Below are positions 53,454 through 64,000 of a DNA stretch of 64,000 bases, one piece after another. The position numbers were made by a program, and so were the translations under genes. The notes under the pieces are model-generated. The model was not told where the DNA came from, ran no database searches, and worked only from the letters and a program-made list of their open reading frames with translations. Numbering within the stretch: the first letter of the stretch is position 1; each line of letters starts with the position of its first letter. Source of the DNA: Harmonia axyridis (taxonomy: Eukaryota; Arthropoda; Insecta; Coleoptera; Coccinellidae); NCBI RefSeq assembly GCF_914767665.1, contig NC_059501.1:31844501-31908500 (forward strand), given 5' to 3'.

Positions 53454-54634
53454 CAACTCCGCTTCCGCCGTATTTCTCGACGATTCGAGGCTTTATTGTT
53501 ATAAACTGGTTATACATTTAGATTCAAAGTATTGTCCATCGCTGGCCACTACTTTCCCCCATCTTTCGAGCAGCGTGGGAATCGATCCAATTTTTTAATT
53601 CTTTATAAGACCGGTTTATGCTAGTTAGTCAGGCCGTGTGCTATTGCTCGAAAGAAGTGATAGTCCGAGGGAGCAAGATCTGGAGACTACGGTGGGTGGA
53701 GTAGGACTTTCCAATTCAACGTTATCAATTATATCTTTCGCAACATGGGGTCGAGCATTGACATGCTGTAAAATCATTTTATCATGTCTCTCGTTGTATT
53801 GCGGCCGTATGTATTTTAATGCTCAGCTCAAACGCAATAATTGCGTAATATAGCGATCACCTGTGATTGTTTCAGTCGGTTTTAATAACTCATAATACAC
53901 TACGCCGAGTTGGTCTCACCAAATACTGAGCATAATCTTGAAACCGTGAATATTCGCGTTTGGCCGTCGAAGTGGAAGCATGGCCGGGATATCTCCATGA
54001 TTTTCTGCGCTTGAGATTATCGTAATGAACTCATTTTTCGTCTCCAGTCACAATGCGATGCAGAAATCCTTTCCGTCTTTGCCTTGCAAGCAGCTGTTCA
54101 CAAGCAAACAGTGCTGTTCAACATCTCTCGGCTTCAACTCGTACGGTACCCAATTTCCTTGTTTATGATTAATTTCCATGACATTCAGGTGTTTTGAAAT
54201 GGGTTGTTGACTCACTCCCAATGATCCCGCCAATTCTTGTTGCATTTGACGAGAGTCACGATCAAGTAAGGCCCCCAATTCTGCATTTCTGAAAACCTTT
54301 TCCCTTCCACCGCCATGCTGGTCTTTGACGTCAAAATCACCGTTCTTGAAGCGTTGAAACCACTCTCGGTACGTTTATTCACTAAAAGCGTCCTCACCAT
54401 AGATATTTGAGAGCATTCGATGGACCCCAGTCACAGATTTCTTCAAATTGAAGCAGAAAATTAAAACCTCCTGCAAACGACGAGAATTTTGCTCGTAAGC
54501 TGACATGTTCAATCGAGAATAACTTGATGGCGTTACGTTTTCGAATACCTAAGCCTATTGAGATCAACGATGTATTTATTTCGCTTATCACTTACCGCTA
54601 CAGCCTTCTATTGCAAAACGGTGGAAAAAAGTTA
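53454..54634 (-). mobile_element. Mariner element, about 1.18 kb
   Basis: The ends ACAACTCCGCTTCCGCCGT (left) and AACTTTTTTCCACCGTTTTG (right, minus strand) are imperfect inverted repeats next to TA, like the end seen at 15035. The size is normal for mariner. It contains one decayed transposase. Confidence 0.8.
53560..54506 (-). pseudogene. Mariner transposase, multiple stops
   Basis: The ATG at 54506 reads MSAYEQNSRRLQEVLIFCFN; a TAA interrupts after G-E-D-A-F-S-E. The frame then continues through the helix-turn-helix (FQRFKNGDFDVKDQHGGG), SLGVSQQPISKHLNVMEI and GNWVPYELKPRDVEQHCLL. Frame changes precede the first catalytic Asp block (T-G-D-E-K, then V-H-Y-D-N-L-K-R-R-K-S-W). The 3' end still shows R-W-G-K-V-V-A-like text. 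Closely related to the fragment at 15205. Inactive. Confidence 0.85.
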
Positions 54635-54789
54635 TACACTTGAATTACTATTTCATGCTTTGTACAAAATTTCAAGTTTCCTGCGGAATTTAGTGAGGAT
54701 AGCTTCATCAAAACCATAGAAAATCAAGCAGAATATAGAAAGACGAAATGACGTGAAGTCAGGTAGTATCCTCATTTTTATATAAAAAA

Positions 54790-55190
54790 AGATTAGGCTA
54801 TAAAAAAATAGTAATTTACGTAACAAGTCCGGAAAATAGGGTTTTTTTGGACGAATAGACTCGCTTACGCTCGTCCTGGAAGTCTGTGAGTCCAAAAAAA
54901 CCATTTTCGGGCGTGTTGCGTACAATATTTTTTCGGCAACCATGTAAAATAACACTATCGCTGCTGCTTTCCATATTTTATTGCGATTGCGATAAAAAAA
55001 ACATGCAAATTTTTGACTACTAATTTCATATGAACTGTCAGCCGTTATATCGGTTGCTATGGATTCTATGATTCTTTTCCGGCCTAGTCCAGGAAGTACG
55101 TACTTTCCGGACTAGGCCGGGAAATGCTACTTTCTCAGAGAAAAAGCGTCCGGGAAGTGAGCACTTCCCGGACGGTTGCCGAAAAAGATA
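54790..55190. repeat. GC-rich palindromic repeat
   Basis: Includes a 42-bp near-perfect palindrome (55079-55120, CCGGCCTAGTCCAGGAAGTA and its complement with two mismatches). A second one lies at 55148-55173 (GTCCGGGAAGTG / CACTTCCCGGAC), with related words AAGTCCGGAAAA at 54824 and TTTTTTCGGCAACC. GC content rises sharply relative to the flanks. Confidence 0.7.
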
Positions 55191-56678
55191 ATTTATCGTT
55201 CATAATGATTTAAATCAAGAAACTCAGAGTTTGAAGCAAGGAGCAACCTTAGACACCGCTATGAAAAATGATCAATCCTTAAAGAAGTAGTACCTCCCGG
55301 ATCGATTTTCGACACATTATCCCGTTTCGATTCAGCCAATCATTAACGAACGTTTCACTAGCGCAATGCGAAAACTTTTACATGGTAATTAAGAATGGCA
55401 ATTACAAAGGTTGATGAGCTGTAATGGATTGGGTCGTCTATGATAATTCTAGACGGGTAGTTATTAGTGGAAACGTCGGAAATCTAGGAGCCGACTTAAC
55501 AAGTCTGGCTGAGACCACATTCGGTAACTGGCAGACATGAAGTTGTTATAAGATGCAGTTGAAAGGGCACAAAGTGGCCATTCGGCAGATGGAGGGCGAT
55601 TCGGCTATTCTGAGAGATTCGGAGTTGAAAGGAAAAACTGGTTGAGTGCTAAAGGAACGGCCTCAGGCTGGATTATGTATGGTCATTCAACAAACTTCCT
55701 CCGGCTGAACTTTTATTTTCCGCTATTTACGAATTGATTTTTCTGATTGAAGTCTAGGGAAGCGAGGGAGTAAACATCTTCGTTTGATCCTCTGTTAGGA
55801 AAATATCCGGCATGTATATTTTTGTTTTCTTGTTCTAGGGAACAAAGCAAACTCAATTTCGCGAATATGACTTTTTTTGAAATTGTGTGCCTGTGTCGTT
55901 TACCTATTGAAAGTCTACCTATATGCACTTTTATATGCATCTTTGAATTTGAACTCAGCAGTGAATCGACATGAATGTAAACAAATTCTAAAAATATCTC
56001 ATCGTTTCATTTTATTCGATTTATTTTAATATTATATTAAATTTTTTTCAATAATAAATGAAATAATGAAATTACCTTTTTCCCTGGAAAAAAGTGAGGA
56101 CAGGTAGAAAACTGAAAAATAATTGAGATTTGCTTCATAAAAAATTGTTGTAACGCCATCCGTATTCAATATAAAGGAAGAATATGCATTTTTTTGATTT
56201 TGCCGAAACTACTGATAACATTGTGATGAGATTTATTACGAATATATTTTGGAAGTTGATACATCCCATGACTTTCATAGAGGGTGCTAATTACACGTTT
56301 CTTACCAAGTAGTACTGAACATAACTTTTTTAGGGTTGAATTTCTTGATCAAAATTTCAGGTGAACTCAAATATCATTCAATTCTACACCAAAAAGTACT
56401 CTTGGTGAAATTCCATACAATGTACCGTTTCCGGAATATTTTGATTTGATAATTATGAACAACCAATGCTGGTAAATATTATGTACGAGTATTCTTTAGA
56501 AGGGATGATAGACTTTTGTATTTGTGAAAACGCAGGAAATTTTGAAAACTAACTCTAATTGAATTTTACTTTATGTTCTTAGTCTTTATTTCAATTTTCT
56601 TATTGTAATTTCCTGTTAAATTAATAACCTTATCTTCAATTTATACCAGTAACCTCAGAGAAATGAGCAAAATCCTAG
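55191..56678. other. No gene recognised; GC-richer block 55240-55680
   Basis: 55240-55680 is GC-richer than its surroundings but has no long frame and no recognisable motif on either strand. At 56107-56172 a single arm of the 60121-60459 foldback family is present (AAAACTGAAAAATAATTGAG, TTGTAACGCCATCCG). Confidence 0.4.
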
Positions 56679-57293
56679 GACATATGGGGAGCCGCTACAA
56701 ACCTAATAAAAACGATATTGTTTGAGCATGACCACTATATCGGAGAATTTATGGTTCATGAAACGAAATTACAGAATTATGGATTTGTACAGTTCCCTTG
56801 CGTAGAATTACAGATAATAATCCAATACTGTTACATAAACGTGAAAGGGGATTTTACCGTTTTACTTGTGTACCTATACTTTCTGAGAAAATTGGAATCT
56901 ATGGTCGGTATTCAATTTGCAGTAAAGTCTCATACCTATCAATACTGGTGGGAAATTCATAACCTATATTTATTTATATTTCGACATTATTTATGTTATT
57001 CAATAACGTTATATCAAATAATAAAAAATTGCTCAAAAATTATTTGTCTTATTCGAAAATTTTACTGTATACAGGAGAAAAGTACTGTGTATTGGTCGAA
57101 AACAAGAAATATTTTATCTTATTCTACCGTATTCATTGAATATCCTTCAAAGTCTGCTGTAATAATCACACCAATGAATAATTCAATCATCAAATCAATT
57201 ATTGAAATGAATTTCCAAGACTTAACTTCAATAGTCGGAGACAATTTTCATTTTTGTGTCATTTATCTAATGAAAACGGTTGTTTCGAAGTGA
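56679..57293 (+). CDS. Unrecognised open frame, 180 aa from ATG
   Basis: A frame open from 56679 to the TGA at 57291-57293 (about 204 codons), with the first ATG at 56751 giving 180 aa. In sequence this AT-rich, stops should occur about every 13 codons, so the length is unusual. The product would be rich in Ile, Tyr, Phe and Lys, with hydrophobic aromatic stretches (VLLVYLYFLRKL, LYLFIFRHYLCYSITLYQII) that could be membrane segments. I recognise no family. No splice sites or promoter were identified. It could be a single-exon orphan gene, a transposon-derived frame or an unusual chance frame; AT-rich codon use does not separate these. Confidence 0.3.
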   Translation, partial: DIWGAATNLIKTILFEHDHYIGEFMVHETKLQNYGFVQFPCVELQIIIQYCYINVKGDFTVLLVYLYFLRKLESMVGIQFAVKSHTYQYWWEIHNLYLFIFRHYLCYSITLYQIIKNCSKIICLIRKFYCIQEKSTVYWSKTRNILSYSTVFIEYPSKSAVIITPMNNSIIKSIIEMNFQDLTSIVGDNFHFCVIYLMKTVVSK

Positions 57294-57625
57294 TAAATTG
57301 AGTTTTGGAAAATATGTTATCCAGAAACATATCAAGAGAATATGACAGGTTTTTGAGTTTAGTCAGAAATACCTTCAAAAGATAGCTTTGTGATGGGTGT
57401 GTAAATATAGTGCGAAATTCATCATTTTTCTGTTCACAAATTGTTATCTTATGATTAATAATACCCTGGAATCAATCAAAGAAAAATTCTCAATGGACAT
57501 ATCGACAACTGAGAACATCGCACAAAAAATAATCTAGTTCGAACTGCGATTTGGCGTTAGGAGATTTTGAGCGCGTCATTCATGCGACAATTTCTCCCAC
57601 GCAGACCACATCACTGGATATATTA

Positions 57626-58140
57626 GGCCATGAAAAGTCCCCGGTCTGATCCACAGATGGCGGTGCTATTAAATCCATATGATTTTTAGTCAGTACCAAC
57701 CTTCAAACGATATACATGTCAAAATTTGACAGCAGTCTGACCATTAGATTGTGAGATATTGCGTTGTGAGTGTAGCTACTTTTGTTATTTGAAAAAAGAT
57801 AAAAAAAAAATAATTTAGTGTGCTGATAAAATATTGCTTTTTGAAGAAAAAAAATACAGTTGAAGCAAAATCTTGGCTTGATGAAGAGTTTCCGGGATCG
57901 GCACCAAGAAAATCAACCATCATTGATTGGTACCTATGCTAAGTTTAAACGTGGTGAAATGAGCACGGAAGACGGCGAACGCAGTGGACGCCCAAAAGAG
58001 GCTGTCACCAACAAAATAATCAAAAAAGTTCACAAAATAATTTCGAATCACCGTGAAGTTGATCGTGATAGCAGACATTGTGATTTGTGAAGATATAATC
58101 TGAATGTGTACATCATATCATTCACGGATATTTATAGATG
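57626..58140 (+). pseudogene. Mariner 5' end, truncated
   Basis: The terminal repeat GGCCATGAAAAGTCCCCGGT is inverse to the 3' end at 28571-28594. Coding starts near 57860: VEAKSWLDEEFPGSAPRKST, then a frame change near 57930, then KFKRGEMSTEDGERSGRPKE and KKVHKIISNHREV. The frame is lost after about 58060 and the catalytic domain is missing. Confidence 0.8.
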
Positions 58141-60120
58141 AGAAAGCTTACACTTCGACTTCACCAAGACAATGGTTTTTTTTTGTTGATATTCTGCTTA
58201 AATTTTCTATGGTTCTGATGACGCGATCAAATTGGAATTCTTCACGAAACTTGAAATTGTTATTTTATAATACACTCAAAATTTAGACTCGCCCGAATTG
58301 GTAATCATTGAAATATTGTGTATAATTTTTTTCCGATATTATTCTTGAGTATTCTCTGGTTCTGGTAATGCGATAAACGATTGAAGTTTTCAATCATATT
58401 CTACAACAAAAAGCATATTTTCATACAAATTCGTAAATGTTTTGAAAAATAAGCGAGAAACTCAAGAAGTAACATTTTATCTTTAAACGGGCGAAATCAA
58501 ATATAATCCAACAACCAAAAGAAAGCTGTTTCGAAGGTTCACGAGAGTATCGTACATTTTCAGGAGATAACACTTTTCGTAACTGTATGTACAGCGGCAA
58601 CTGAAAATTTCAAAGCAACGGTAAGAGGAGATTAGAAGGAAGTGTCGTTTATCTTTCCGCTGGTTTTTCGAAGAGAATTTATCACAGCTTGTAAATCACG
58701 TGTCAGAGGAAGGAAGTCAATTATAAATTTTCTAGAGACGGTTCTTTCCGAATGCAAAGAAGGTAAAGATGATGTCAACTTGAGTAGATTAAACAGACAT
58801 TTTATTCTTTAGTGGAATGATCTGATATAAAAAATTATTCATTTACAACGGTAAGAAGATTCAGATGCTGGTAGCAAATGGCGATGATAAGGGAATTTTA
58901 TCACATCAAAAAACAAATCAATATACAGGGTGTCTCATTTAAAAGTGTCCACCCTCAATAACTCAACAACGAATAAGAATTTGTGAAAACACTCAGACAG
59001 GACGATTTTTGATGACATGGGGACATGATCTGGGATAATAAGCTTGTTTTTAGTAGCAATACTAGAGAAATGTAGGACAAATGTATGCATGGATTCGAAT
59101 TTGTATGGACCTCTAGTTTGTGCTCTGTAAAGTGTATATATCCACAACATACATATACATACAGGCATGTTCTAATTGATCGTGTAAATTCTATCGAAAG
59201 AAAAATATTTTTAACAAACTGTTCAGGTAAAAATTTACCACAAAATCGTGATCATCTCTTGTTCGAAAACGAAGCAAAAACAAACAGTAAGGTGATTAAA
59301 AAGTATTAAATGCCTTTTTTCTCTTCATGCTAATCAGAATCTGCACTGCCAGGTGTAGGCAATACTCAAAGAGATTATTGCTTCCCAATAGAAGGTTATG
59401 GGGCAAGGATGCCCTTATTGGAGGAGAAATTATTGAATTTGAAAAATTTATTGCTGGAAACCGGAAAATACGATGGCTTCAGTTGGCACGTGGCATATGG
59501 TAAATCCATTTGATAGGAGTAGTAGTAGTAGTAGACTGACATGGAGTACTTCAAGCGTTGACCAACAAATATAACGGAAGAAGTTTTCAACAAAATTGAT
59601 GCACATGCAAGTGATATAATTGTATAAGGAACATTAAATGAAAAATATTGAGTATTTCTCAGGGACGTCAAGAGGCAAAAAATATACAAGGTCATCCATT
59701 TTAAATAACAATTCAAATACCATTACAATATCGGCCATAACACAATATCCTTTCAAACCAAAATCATGCGATCCGTTTTTGAGATAATAGAGGCGTTCCA
59801 TGTTAAAACTGAATCTGCATGTAGTATAGGGATGGTTGAATATGTTTCTGGTGCCAAAAACTAGTAAGTTCTACAACGAAAGGGAAAAAATTCGACATAC
59901 ATAATTCCGGTTATTTATGATAATGAATACAAGGTGTTCCTTACATACTTTTCAGGCTATTTACAGGAGCTATTTTTGGACCCATTTTAAGGAAAAATAT
60001 TCATATGAATGGATGTCGTTATGAGATACAGGGTAATACATTTTTGATGAAAAAAAATTCCTGGAGTGAAATGAGTTATTGTTTTCATTCAATGGCTTCA
60101 AAAAACAAAAATTGGCACCC
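58141..60120. other. No gene recognised
   Basis: AT-rich, with isolated ends ATACAGGGTGTCTCATTT (58924) and ATACAGGGTAATAC (60028), and an AGT microsatellite (59517-59532). No coding block was recognised. Confidence 0.4.
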
Positions 60121-60459
60121 TGCAGGGTGTTCAAAAAAACGTAACTCCGTCTCTAGGGAAGGTGAAAAACTGAAAAATAATTAGGGTTTGCTAATAAAAA
60201 TTTTTTGTAACGCCATCAGTATTCAAGATGTGTTGAAGAAAAAGAAGTTTTACACTTATTATATCATAGATGCTACACGAGTTGACAATAATTAATAACT
60301 TTATCACTTTCATCGAAAAAATGTGTAATTTTTTTTCAACGCCCTCTATCTCGAATAGGGATGGCGTTACAAACATTTTTTTTGTCAAGCAAACCCCAAT
60401 TATTTTTCAGTTTTTTACCTATCCTAGAGACAGGATGCCTTTTTTTTAACACCCTGCAT
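60121..60459. mobile_element. Foldback element, about 340 bp
   Basis: The left end TGCAGGGTGTTCAAAAAAAC pairs with the right end TTTTTTTTAACACCCTGCA. The arms also share GTCTCTAGG, AAAACTGAAAAATAATT, GGGTTTGCT and TTGTAACGCCATC. A single-arm copy is at 56107-56172. Confidence 0.8.
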
Positions 60460-60719
60460 ATTCAATGAGATTCAAAAAGTTGATGCATATCAAAAATTGA
60501 TTTGGAATTATAATTCACTATATTTAATTTCTGGAAAGTTTGTTGTGTATTAATCGAATCCTCTTTTTAATGAATCGAATATATTCAACTAAACCCGGAA
60601 TTCCAACAGCAGGACCAAAAGTAAAAGGGGATTCTTTGATACTATAAGTTTTTTCAAAAAAATTTCGCATAGTAAACAGGGCCAAAAACCTATTGATCAC
60701 ATAATTCATTCAACATACA

Positions 60720-61045
60720 AGCAGTGCACGACACCAATTTCAAAACGTATATTCAACACTGATTCACCATTGGCGTACATCACATTCAAGACGAACTTTA
60801 GTTCTTTCGTTATCTCGCGATCTACGGCACGTGTCTTCGAAGGATGGAACCTATTACGGCGTCAACGTAACACTGCATTATCACCATCATTGTCGCCACA
60901 ATCACTAGCCTCGCTAGTAAACTGAGTCAAACACGCATTTCTACCTCCATCGGCAAGACTTGCAACGGGATCAGAACCTCTACCTTGACATTCACAAGCA
61001 AATGCGCCAAATATTATTATCGTGCTAACCGATATTCTCTCCCGA
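60720..61045 (-). other. GC-richer, largely open region; possible exon or promoter
   Basis: On the minus strand one frame runs from 61045 for about 100 codons with a single TGA (60868-60870). It reads ISVSTIIIFGAFACECQGRG, then SDPVASLADGGRNACLTQFT, then SDCGDNDGDNAVLR, stop, RRNRFHPSKTRAVDREITKE. No ATG begins it. A TCATTTGTAG acceptor-like site lies just upstream. GC and CpG content are clearly raised, as for the two promoter-like regions in this window. It could be a 5' UTR exon, a promoter or part of an unknown gene. Confidence 0.3.
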
Positions 61046-61724
61046 TGATTCTACTTCCCTACAAATGAAATACTGTTAAGTTACTGTAATATCTCGGCAA
61101 TGCAAACAATCGAAGGCATCTGGTCGACTTTGAAGTCGAAGATAATTGCTTCTTGAATAATTAACAGAATCCCTGAGATCGAATCTATTACGTTTGTATT
61201 TGTATGCATTCCGAACAGGTATAAGCCCAGATGTTTGCTCGTTTATGGGTACTTCGATTTTCCGGACTGAAAAGCGGGCCTGCTTCAGAAAATTAGTAGG
61301 ATGTTGAGTTACGTATGTATATGTATATGTATTGACGGAAACCGTTATTGAGAGGTCAGAATCCCGTGGAAATGGGGAAGTTGATGTTAAATATTATTAT
61401 CTATTAGGATATTAGGAATTGCATTTCAGTAGTTCAAACAGATTATATAAATGTTTATGTTGTTTATAATCTAAATGCTAAACATCTTCCTGAGCCGTTG
61501 CCTATTGGAATTCATTACCAATAACATGTTTTCGAACCGTAGCGTTAGCTCTGCATCAAATTTTGAAAAAAGATTTAATATACAGGGTGAGTCAACGCGA
61601 TGGACTATTAGACGTTCATGGAAAACACTAACCATAATTTTTGTGCTGAAAATTTGCATGTTGGGGTTTGAGGCAATGATTTTTCCCCCTAAAATAATTT
61701 CAGATTATCAATATATTATTAAAT

Positions 61725-62400
61725 AATAATAATAATAATAATATAGTTTATTCTCGATAAACATTAATCACAGAGGCGTGAGCTTGTACGTGATTTTTAA
61801 TACAACTTATAAAATTAACCATAGCCAATATAAAACATACAAACTTAATAATAATTCTAATGTGACAGGAGTAAAGCTTCATTTAGGATCCTACGCAATG
61901 AATGGTTTTCATTCGATAGTAGTCATTGCAGAATAATATTTTAAAAAATATATAACGATCTTTCATTATGGGTTGATTATTGAATTAAAATATTCCCTTC
62001 CTCTTTCAATTACCCATTTCTTCAATTCCGTTCTACGTATTTTAGGATTCACTATCATTTTCAACTCATTGGGAACTACAGAGTATAATCGCGGAGCAAG
62101 GTAACTGAAACTTCTTTGGACAATACGTTTTTCTGCTCTTGGTGCAAAGCATCTGTCGGTCTTGTTTCTTGTGTCATAAGAGTATTCTCTTGGTTGGATC
62201 TGAATTTTCCTCGAACTTATGGAGGATAAGATTTTCAGTACAAATAGCTGATGAGGATTCATAATTTTGGATATTTCATATAAATCATCGGATGGAAACA
62301 AAAGTGGTTTTCCATAGATAATACGAAGCAACCACTTCTGGATTACTTCAACTCTTTTCATGTGACAATTATAAGCTCCACCCCATCCCATTATTCCATA
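61725..62400 (-). mobile_element. Non-LTR retrotransposon (LINE) 3' end, 5'-truncated
   Basis: Minus orientation; the 3' terminus is an (ATT)n run at 61725-61742. Coding for the C-terminal part of the polyprotein lies at 61966-62391. The 5' part (endonuclease and most of the reverse transcriptase) is absent, the usual 5' truncation of retroposed copies. Confidence 0.75.
61966..62391 (-). pseudogene. LINE reverse transcriptase C-terminal fragment
   Basis: 141 codons open, reading MGWGGAYNCHMKRVEVIQKW, then LLRIIYGKPLLFPSDDLYEI, then Y-D-T-R-N-K, QRSFSYLAPRLYSVVPNEL and KKWVIERGREY. This is the typical post-thumb C-terminal region of jockey/CR1-like ORF2 (W-G-G-A, L-Q-K-x-x-L-R-I-I, T-R-N-K, R-S-F-x-Y-x-x-P-x-L-Y). 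There are no internal stops, so insertion may be fairly recent, but it is truncated. Confidence 0.8.
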
Positions 62401-62430
62401 CTGAATCTGAGACTGACATCATTAGATAGA

Positions 62431-62881
62431 TGCATCATTAGATAGCTTATTTAATGACAATTTCGACAATACTTAGGTAAAAACTCAACAGTTTATAAGT
62501 AATGATTAGATTCTTATGAAAAAATGGTGGCAACGAGTACTCCCATTTTTTTTTAATAATTCTGCAGAAAAAGTTTTTTGCAAATATAATTCAAAAATCT
62601 TGAATTTCGAATAATTTGAGTTGTCCAAGTTCATGATTTTGTAAGAACACCCTGTACATTTTTGATCCAAACCGCAAACATAATACAACTTATTTGCAGA
62701 ATAGAAAATTGAAAATGTTTTTTCAACAAAAAAAAAACTTTTATCTGCAGAATTATTCAAAAACATGCGAGACTTCGTCGACATAATTTTTTCATAAGAA
62801 TCCCATTAATTCATTAACCTTTGAGTTTTTGCCTAGGTTATTGATGGAATTGTCATATCAAATAAGCTGTCTAATAATGCA
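62431..62881. mobile_element. Foldback element, about 450 bp
   Basis: The left end TGCATCATTAGATAGCTTAT pairs with the right end ATAAGCTGTCTAATAATGCA. Inner pairing is ATTCTTATGAAAAAAT / ATTTTTTCATAAGAAT and TAATAATTCTGCAGAAAAAG / its inverse near 62740. ACACCCTGTA at 62647 lies in the spacer. Confidence 0.8.
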
Positions 62882-63104
62882 ATAATATACTGGGTGTGCC
62901 ATTTAAAATAAGAAAAAAGTAATCTGTTTCTGGTGAAACTGGAAGTTGAAGAGGTCTGAAAATAGTTTAGGGAGGAAGATCATCATTTCAAACCCCGACA
63001 TGCAAATATCTCAGCATAAAATTACTATTAGTTTTCCATGAATGTCTTATAGGCTATCGCCGTGAATTACCCAGAATTTATTTATCTACGCGCTGTGAGT
63101 TGAA

Positions 63105-63235
63105 AACGATATAATATATCTATGATCTGCTTCCTGATATCTTATTTTATTTTGAAAAAAGATATCAGAGGTCATTGAAAATTATTTCTCTGTCTTATAA
63201 TTTTCAGTGAGCATCGAATTTGGGACACCCTGTTT
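63105..63235. repeat. Family B repeat, single arm
   Basis: ATCTATGATCTGCTTCCTGATATCTT-type sequence, AAAGATATCAGAGGTC and GAGCATCGAATTTGGGACAC (63210-63229) match 6165-6292 in the same order, ending in CACCCTG. The partner arm is absent. Confidence 0.7.
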
Positions 63236-64000
63236 ATAAGTAGTAATTCTATTTTATTGAGAGTCTTATGACAGGACATCCAGAAAAAAAAGGTAATCGT
63301 CTTTTCTTTCAGGTAAAAAAATCATTGATTTTCTTCCATAAAATATTTCAAATCTAGAAAATTGTATTCAAACTACTGAAAAAAGCAAAAGTTAGAAGGA
63401 GATGTTACCCTGTCGAACTGCCAATCTCACTGATGTAATTTCGTTGTTTTGTAATGGAAGTCGATATATGTACTTTCGACTTTCTCGAATGAATTATGTT
63501 TCACTTATTTTTTTTATTTCTGTTTCGCGAGGTTCTTCTCACAAATTCAAGTGTTTCTTTTATTGGAAATCTTCAGAAGCTATATGAAGCTTTGACAATT
63601 TCTCAAAGAAAATAACTCAAGACCTTTTTTTTTTGAGAAGCCAGGATATGAATAAGATAAGTATATAAAGTATTATTTCTTCTTTGATTGATTCGAATAC
63701 GAAAAAAACCTAGAAATTTAGGACTCCAAATGCATGGGTATATATTATAGTCCAGTAGATATGGACATTTTTCCTAGAAAAAATTCCAAACTTAATGAAA
63801 CTTCTACAGGTTGTTCGGGGGTACTGTATGATGATTCTGTAAAGTGAACGAACACGAGGACCCTGTGATAACTTGATGTGGGTCGAAGAATCTCAAAATT
63901 TTCAAGTATTTTTAGACCAAAACGTTTATTTTCGAAGTTGTAAAGCATTAAATTCTCTACAATTGTATTTGCATGAATTTTTTCCTTAACCTTATATCAA
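63236..64000. other. No gene recognised
   Basis: AT-rich; a short family D word (AAAAAACCTAGAAATTTAGG) occurs near 63703. Nothing else assignable. Confidence 0.4.

Larger units (their letters stand above)
61582..63073. mobile_element. Foldback element split by later insertions
   Basis: The left arm 61582-61716 (ACAGGGTGAGTC, GACGTTCATGGAAAAC, GCATGTTGGGGTTTGA) is inverse to the right arm about 62965-63073 (TCAAACCCCGACATGC, GTTTTCCATGAATGTC). Between them lie a LINE 3' fragment (61725-62400) and a further foldback element (62431-62881). Confidence 0.65.

Noticed and set aside
58935..59168. Minus-strand 77-codon frame near an ACAGGGTG motif
   Set aside because: No family resemblance and length within chance; more likely a decayed foldback interior.

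Overview
This is nuclear DNA from an insect. It is AT-rich (about two thirds A+T by eye), has large introns, and carries typical arthropod transposons. A beetle would fit the density of short foldback repeats, but that is only an inference; the order is not proven.

The window is organised around one host gene on the minus strand, a rhophilin orthologue (Drosophila Rhp; vertebrate RHPN1/2). I placed nine coding exons with GT-AG junctions and consistent phases between 49526 (start codon) and 9765 (stop). They total 2004 nt, encoding 667 aa with the family order HR1 (Rho binding), BRO1, PDZ and a short Ser-rich basic tail. The first coding exon (27 codons) is separated from the HR1 exon by a 17.0-kb intron, and HR1 is separated from BRO1 by a 12.6-kb intron. 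A second, partial minus-strand gene may begin at 4337: a start of MGNSCSS type (candidate N-myristoylation signal) followed by a perfect GTAAGT donor. It would leave the window on the left.

Nearly everything else is mobile DNA, much of it inside rhophilin introns. Intron 2 holds a pogo/Tigger element (19643-21663) only 90 bp from exon 3, a decayed Tc1-like element (22294-23263), a mariner carrying a nested Tc1-like element (26938-28519), and a complex palindrome (29.66-30.23 kb). Intron 1 holds an intact inverted copy of that Tc1-like element (36651-38230, 342-aa DD34E transposase), a hAT relic (39.8-40.9 kb), mariner-like relics and an 853-bp foldback element. Introns 3-6 hold mariner relics, a possible solo LTR, two short MITEs and a non-LTR retrotransposon relic.

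Left of 9.7 kb and right of 49.7 kb are more foldback elements, a mariner at 53.45-54.63 kb, a truncated mariner 5' end (57.6 kb), a LINE 3' end (61.7-62.4 kb), an unexplained long open frame (56679-57293) and a GC-richer, possibly exonic region near 60.7-61.05 kb. Many otherwise different foldback elements end in the same ACAGGGTG / CACCCTGT motif, which may mark one mobilisation system. I found no tRNA, rRNA or CRISPR array, and recognised no bacterial or viral gene.
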